9,645 nt of DNA, from contig MSXM01000002.1 in NCBI GenBank assembly GCA_002083565.1, forward strand, positions 54,661 through 64,305, written 5' to 3'. Made by a program: the position numbers and the translations under genes. This DNA comes from Nitrospira sp. ST-bin4. GTDB lineage: Bacteria > Nitrospirota > Nitrospiria > Nitrospirales > Nitrospiraceae. Shown here piece by piece: positions 5,825 to 9,645 of this stretch (position 1 is the first letter of the stretch; every line of letters begins with the position of its first letter). The notes below the pieces were generated by a model. It made no database searches, had not been told where the DNA came from, and saw nothing but the letters and a program-made list of their open reading frames with translations.

Positions 5825-6214
5825 ATGGAAGCGAGATGGAATGGATTCGGCTGCGCTCTCGGTCTTGTCCTGCTGGGGACCATGCTGATGGTCGGCTTGG
5901 TAGGGTGCGCGAAGGCCAAGGTGGTGAAGCCGGAGTTGCCCAAGTCTTTGGCCGGGATTGTCCGGTTCACAATACTTGCGCCGGGGGCCAAACGGGTACA
6001 TCTCGTCGGGTCTTTCAATGGCTGGGGGAAGAACGCGACGCCGATGAAGATCATGGATTCCTCCGGGCTGTGGTTGGTGGATGTTCCGCTGAAAGAAGGC
6101 GAACACACGTTCATGTACCTGATTGACGGCACTCGATGGATCACGCCGTCCTTGGCAGAAGACTTTGTCACAGATGGTTTCGGACAGGCCAACGGGGTTG
6201 TCATTGTACGGTAA
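5825..6214 (+). CDS. CBM48-domain lipoprotein, paralogue of the anti-sigma sensor domain
   Basis: A 129-residue protein with a signal peptide whose hydrophobic core (about 11-27) ends in lipobox L25-V26-G27-C28, followed by a short Lys-rich linker. Residues 44-129 are a single CBM48-type domain: VRFTILAPGAKRVHLVGSFNGW (G62-W67), LWLVDVPLKEGEHTFMYLIDG, W79-type aromatic later in RWITP, and DGFGQANGVVIV at the end. It aligns end to end without obvious gaps with the C-terminal domain of the preceding anti-sigma protein, including the FNGW and DGFG..N motifs, so the two domains are probably duplicates. It may bind the same ligand and act as a competitor, carrier or co-sensor (inference). The ATG has no good Shine-Dalgarno and no alternative upstream start in frame (TGA at 5801), so translation may be coupled to the upstream gene. 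The next gene begins 4 nt after its stop. Confidence 0.85.
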   Translation: MEARWNGFGCALGLVLLGTMLMVGLVGCAKAKVVKPELPKSLAGIVRFTILAPGAKRVHLVGSFNGWGKNATPMKIMDSSGLWLVDVPLKEGEHTFMYLIDGTRWITPSLAEDFVTDGFGQANGVVIVR

Positions 6215-6218
6215 ACCG

Positions 6219-7160
6219 ATGAGTACGCGAACCGACATTACGATGTGGGGACTGACCTTGGCGGTGACGCTGGTGTCCGCTCAGGTCTTGGCTGAACCTC
6301 TCTCCATTCAAGAGCGGGAAGCAATCACACGACTTGGTTCGGTGCAGGGTCGTGCCGCAAGTGAAATCAATACCTTACTCGATCAAGTAAGCAAGGCCGG
6401 TGAGCGGGGGCTTCCGACCGATTCGTTGCTGAACAAGTTGAAGGAAGGTTTGGCGAAGGGGGTTGAACCTACTCGCATCGATCCGGTGCTGCGACAGATG
6501 ACATCCCGGCTGGAATCCGCTCGCGAAGTTTTGGAGGAAGCGAAAGCCCGCGGCATGGAGGAGGGAAACCGGCAGCGCGCGCTGGAAACACTGGCGGAAG
6601 CCTTCACGCGGGGAGCCACGAAGGATGAAGTGCGCGAACTGAGCCGCTTGGCGCAAGACGACCGGCATAAAGCGACACAGGAAGAACTGGCGGCAGGGGC
6701 CAAGAGTCTGGCGGTCATGAAAGAAGGACGGATTCCCTCCAAAGAAGGGACCGCCTTGGTCGGGGAAGGCATTCGACAGGGCTATCGCTCGTCGGAACTC
6801 CTGGATCTTGGCCGGGAAGTCAAACGCCGGGGGTCGGATTTTGAGGAAGGCCGTGCCAGCCTGCAACAGCTGCGCGAACAAGTCAGCCGGGGTGAGAAAG
6901 GCGACCGGCTCTTCCGTGAAGATCGTAGCGGCTCCGGTAGCGGCGATCGCGGAGACCGTAGAGATCGAGGCGATCGGGAAAAGCGGGACGACTCTGGGCG
7001 CGACCGGCCCGATCGTCAGGACCGGTCCGGCGGCGATCGATCGGATCGCATCGATCGTCCTGAGAAGGCGGATCGTGTCGAGCGCCCCGACCGCATTGAA
7101 CGCCCTGAAAGAATCGATCGTCCTGAGCGGTCTGACCGCTCCGGCCGTGGCCGCGACTGA
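6219..7160 (+). CDS. Secreted helical-repeat protein with polyampholyte D/E-R-x tail
   Basis: A 313-residue protein of no family I can name. A signal peptide (hydrophobic core about 9-24, cleavage near LAE) is followed by a helix-rich region to about residue 228. In that region the motif xE[G/A][L/F/I]x[K/R/Q]G recurs at residues 76-82 (KEGLAKG), 126-132 (AEAFTRG) and 182-188 (GEGIRQG), suggesting about three diverged helical repeats of 51-56 residues. Residues 229-313 are a disordered-looking tail: Gly/Ser/Asp/Arg first, then twelve triplets [D/E]-[R/K]-x (273-308), like the tail of the protein at 2533-3264. I chose ATG 6219, 4 nt after the previous stop, because it puts the signal peptide at the N-terminus; a frame-open ATG at 6123 lies inside the previous gene. 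The 4-nt gap implies the same operon as the sigma/anti-sigma genes. The role is unknown; an envelope or matrix component regulated by the ECF factor is the best inference. Confidence 0.8.
   Translation: MSTRTDITMWGLTLAVTLVSAQVLAEPLSIQEREAITRLGSVQGRAASEINTLLDQVSKAGERGLPTDSLLNKLKEGLAKGVEPTRIDPVLRQMTSRLESAREVLEEAKARGMEEGNRQRALETLAEAFTRGATKDEVRELSRLAQDDRHKATQEELAAGAKSLAVMKEGRIPSKEGTALVGEGIRQGYRSSELLDLGREVKRRGSDFEEGRASLQQLREQVSRGEKGDRLFREDRSGSGSGDRGDRRDRGDREKRDDSGRDRPDRQDRSGGDRSDRIDRPEKADRVERPDRIERPERIDRPERSDRSGRGRD
7035..7142 (+). repeat. Tandem 9-nt coding repeat ([D/E]-[R/K]-x units)
   Basis: Twelve 9-nt units encode [D/E]-[R/K]-[P/I/V/S/A]. They are of the same type as the repeats at 3055-3252 but richer in Ile and Val at the third position. 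Confidence 0.75.
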
Positions 7161-7212
7161 GCTGTGAGTTTTGAGTTTCCCCGTTCCCTCCCAACGGAAA
7201 TCTGCAACAGCT
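7160..7212 (+). other. Imperfect stem-loop after the sigma operon, weak terminator candidate
   Basis: An outer pair AGCTGT (7160-7165) / ACAGCT (7207-7212) encloses CCGTT (7181-7185) / AACGG (7193-7197), with TTT/AAA flanking the inner stem. There is no U run after it. It may end transcription of the 4482-7160 operon, but it is weak. The remaining bases to 7292 hold no clear promoter or other feature. Confidence 0.25.
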
Positions 7213-7292
7213 ATTGGCCCTTTCCCACTGGATATTATCGCTTTGGATTGAGGGGCATTTCCCGCATGAGACGACCCTGCTAGAATGCAGGC

Positions 7293-9645
7293 ATGGATGT
7301 CATCGCCACGCACAGCAATGCGGATTTCGACGGTCTCGCATCCATGGTGGCAGCACGCAAACTCTATCCCGACGCTAAGCTCATTATTCCCGCAGGCGCA
7401 CAGGAGGCGCTGCGGAACTTTCTCGCCTTGCACGATCTCGGCATCACCAAACTCAAAGACGTCGACCTCGCTCAAGTGACCAGGTTGATATTGGTCGATA
7501 CGCAGGAGCCTGATCGAATCGGCGCGCTCAAATCGTGTGTCGAAAATCCCACCGTCGAAGTCGTGGTGTTCGATCACCATGTCGATCAAGACTCACCCTG
7601 TGCCGGCCGCTCAAAGCAGTCCGTCGTGGAATCGGTCGGTGCCACGACGACGATTCTGGTAGAAGTTCTCCGCCAACGGCAGATTGCGGTCACCCCGTTC
7701 GAGGCAACCGTCATTGCGCTGGGGCTTTACGAAGAGACCGGCTCGTTTGCTTTTTCCTCAACCACCCATCGAGATCTGGAGGCCGGCGCGTTTCTCCTCG
7801 CCGCCGGCGCTGATCTGAACATGATCGCAGACACCCTACGCCGTCCCCTTGATCCGGATGCCGTTGCGTTGTTGAATGATTTCCTGGAACACAGCGACGT
7901 CCATTATCTGGAAGGGCATAAGGTATTAGTGGCGACCAGTACGATTGACCGCTGCCACGGCGAAGCGGCCGGCGTGGTGCATATGCTGGCTGATATGCAG
8001 GGAGTCGATGCCGTCGTCGTGGCGGTCATGATGGAAGATCGGGTGCAGGTAATCGGCCGAAGCCGCAGACCTGAGATCGATGTCGGATGGATTGCCCGCG
8101 AGTTCGGCGGTGGGGGGCATGCCGTGGCGGCAGCCGCCACAGTCAAAACACAAACCTTGGCGGAGGTCAAAGAGCGGATCGTTCAACTGCTCACGACGCA
8201 CTATCGTCCCACCTTGCTTGCCCAGGATGTCATGACCCGACCGGTCAAAGCGGTCGACGCGGACACCACCATCAGCGAGGCCGGGCAACAGATGACGAAT
8301 TACGGGGTGAACGTGTTTCCTGTGCTCGATGAGAAAGATCGTTTTGCCGGAATCGTCAGTCGGGAGCTGATTCAGAAGGCCTTGTTTCACCGGCTGGGCA
8401 AGAATCCCGTCAGCACTATCATGCAGGCCGATGTCTATACGGCACAGCCGGACACCCCGTTTCATGACATCGAGCTCACGATGATCGAACGGAACCAGCG
8501 CTTTGTGCCGGTCATGAGTGACGCCACGGTTATCGGCGTCATTACCAGGACGGACTTGCTGCGGACCCTGCACGACGATGTGCTGAAGACAGCCAGGAAG
8601 AGGACCATTCACCCGGGTGAACCGGAGAGTGAGGTGGGTGGGTCGCATCGTAACGTGAAAGGATTGCTTCGGAGCCGTTTGCCGCGGGACGTGGTCAGCT
8701 TGCTTGAAGAAGCGGGGCGGTTGGCTGATCGTTCCGATGTCGCACTCTTTGTTGTCGGCGGCTGCGTGAGGGATCTGCTCCTTAATATCCAGAATTTAGA
8801 CCTGGACCTGGTGGTGGAAGGAGACGGGATCGCCTATGCGCGCAAGCTTGGCGAGGTGCTGCATGCGCGGGTGAAGGTGCATGAGCGGTTCGGGACCGCA
8901 GTCCTCCTGTTGCCGGATGGGTTCACTCTCGATGTGGCCACCGCAAGAACAGAGTATTACGAGTATCCCACAGCCCTCCCGACGGTCGAGCAGAGTTCGA
9001 TCAAGAAGGATCTCTACCGGCGTGATTTCACGATCAATGCGCTGGCTGTCCGGTTGAACGAAAAGGGCTTTGGGGATGTGCTGGATTTCTACGGCGGGCA
9101 GCGGGATTTGAATGACAAGGTCGTGCGGGTGTTGCACGGGTTGAGTTTCGTCGAAGATCCGACCAGGGTGTTTCGCGCCGTTCGCTTTGAGCGCCGGTTT
9201 GGATTTCATTTGGGCCGGGATACGGCCGCCCTGATCGCCGGGGCTGTGAAGATGAGTTTGTTTCATCGGCTGTCCGGCCATCGCGTGCTGGAAGAATTAA
9301 AGTTGTTGCTGGGTGGTCGGGAGCCGAAACATGCGGTTCAGCGTCTGGCGGATTTGGATCTCCTGAAGTTTATCCATCCCAAGTTGCAGTGGACCGATCG
9401 GTTGAAGGCACTGTTGGATGCCATCGAGCAGGCGGTGGATTGGTATCAGCTGCTGTATCTCGACCGGAAGATGGAGCCGTGGCTGGTCTATACGATGGGA
9501 CTGTTGGAGGTCTTGCCGGAACGTGCGGTGGCAGAGTTGCTCAAACGATTTCCCTTTTCCGAGCCGGAAGCCGCCAAGCTCAAAATGGCCCGCGCCGGCT
9601 GCCACACTGTGATCCGTAGGCTTGGGGGTAAGAGAGTCCTCAAGC
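7293..9645 (+). CDS. DHH / CBS-CBS / tRNA nucleotidyltransferase-poly(A) polymerase fusion, 3' end outside window
   Basis: 784 complete codons are visible and the frame is still open at the edge. Order: (1) DHH phosphoesterase, residues about 1-300, with HSNADFDGLAS (H7, D11, D13), LVDTQ (D69), FDHH (D94-H95-H96), GATTT, and the DHHA1 motif GGGGH (272-276). (2) Two CBS domains, about 310-428, starting DVMTRP and with a second STIMQAD segment. (3) A class II nucleotidyltransferase head, with VVGGCVRD (488-494), metal aspartates in DLDLVVEG (D503, D505), RRDFTINA (576-583) and DPTRVFRAVRF (622-632). This architecture is known from bacteria with split CC-adding and A-adding tRNA enzymes or poly(A) polymerase; which nucleotides it adds cannot be told by eye. 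The DHH part may be an RNA/oligonucleotide phosphatase or nuclease, and CBS domains often bind adenosine nucleotides. The start at ATG 7293 is set by an in-frame TAG at 7281; no strong Shine-Dalgarno is visible. Confidence 0.92.
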   Translation, partial: MDVIATHSNADFDGLASMVAARKLYPDAKLIIPAGAQEALRNFLALHDLGITKLKDVDLAQVTRLILVDTQEPDRIGALKSCVENPTVEVVVFDHHVDQDSPCAGRSKQSVVESVGATTTILVEVLRQRQIAVTPFEATVIALGLYEETGSFAFSSTTHRDLEAGAFLLAAGADLNMIADTLRRPLDPDAVALLNDFLEHSDVHYLEGHKVLVATSTIDRCHGEAAGVVHMLADMQGVDAVVVAVMMEDRVQVIGRSRRPEIDVGWIAREFGGGGHAVAAAATVKTQTLAEVKERIVQLLTTHYRPTLLAQDVMTRPVKAVDADTTISEAGQQMTNYGVNVFPVLDEKDRFAGIVSRELIQKALFHRLGKNPVSTIMQADVYTAQPDTPFHDIELTMIERNQRFVPVMSDATVIGVITRTDLLRTLHDDVLKTARKRTIHPGEPESEVGGSHRNVKGLLRSRLPRDVVSLLEEAGRLADRSDVALFVVGGCVRDLLLNIQNLDLDLVVEGDGIAYARKLGEVLHARVKVHERFGTAVLLLPDGFTLDVATARTEYYEYPTALPTVEQSSIKKDLYRRDFTINALAVRLNEKGFGDVLDFYGGQRDLNDKVVRVLHGLSFVEDPTRVFRAVRFERRFGFHLGRDTAALIAGAVKMSLFHRLSGHRVLEELKLLLGGREPKHAVQRLADLDLLKFIHPKLQWTDRLKALLDAIEQAVDWYQLLYLDRKMEPWLVYTMGLLEVLPERAVAELLKRFPFSEPEAAKLKMARAGCHTVIRRLGGKRVLK

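Noticed and set aside
6375..7589. 404-codon open frame on the - strand
   Set aside because: It lies opposite the helical-repeat gene and the start of the DHH gene, spans two well-supported + strand genes, and shows no recognisable domain. It is a shadow of GC-rich coding sequence.
7926..8648. 240-codon open frame on the - strand
   Set aside because: It is entirely opposite the DHHA1 and CBS part of the nucleotidyltransferase fusion, whose motifs are intact on the + strand.
1..9645. Mobile element, integrase, tRNA gene or attachment site
   Set aside because: No transposase or integrase motifs, terminal inverted repeats, tRNA-like cloverleaf or direct-repeat boundaries were seen by eye.

Overview
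The window reads as a moderately GC-rich Gram-negative chromosome. Every gene I can support lies on the + strand. Lipoproteins with lipoboxes, an outer-membrane barrel, an ECF sigma/anti-sigma pair and a DHH-CBS-CBS-nucleotidyltransferase fusion suggest Nitrospirota (Nitrospira-like) or a Geobacter-like deltaproteobacterium. Nitrospira is my preferred guess, but it is inference: there is no rRNA or other marker gene here.

Layout. (1) 2-460: the 3' end of a family-2 glycosyltransferase. (2) 524-3264: a tight three-gene operon encoding a small Bor-like lipoprotein, a lipoprotein with six DUF5666-like repeats, and a secreted Asp/Arg-rich repeat protein. It is followed by a strong hairpin at 3298-3340. 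(3) 3439-4365: an outer-membrane beta-barrel protein. (4) 4482-7160: a second operon encoding an ECF sigma factor, a membrane anti-sigma factor with a C-terminal CBM48/AMPK-type glycan-binding domain, a lipoprotein consisting of the same CBM48 domain, and a second secreted protein with a D/E-R-x tail. (5) 7293 to the window end: a DHH/CBS/CBS/tRNA nucleotidyltransferase fusion that looks like housekeeping RNA metabolism and is cut by the window edge.

The main observation is that the two operons appear to share one promoter type. GTTTACC, a 13-nt pyrimidine-rich spacer, then TCCGTCTAAT occurs upstream of the lipoprotein gene (465-494) and, with identical spacing, upstream of the sigma gene (4390-4419). 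The CGTCTAA core and the 16-nt gap from TTTACC to GTCTAA fit an ECF promoter. The simplest model is that the sigma factor transcribes its own operon and the 524-3264 operon. The anti-sigma factor would hold it inactive until something changes at the periplasmic CBM48 domain. The output would be envelope or secreted proteins: two lipoproteins, two charged repeat proteins, and the CBM48 lipoprotein, which could share or compete for the anti-sigma ligand. I read this as a glycan- or envelope-sensing ECF system with an unusual output. The ligand and the function of the charged repeat proteins cannot be read from the sequence.
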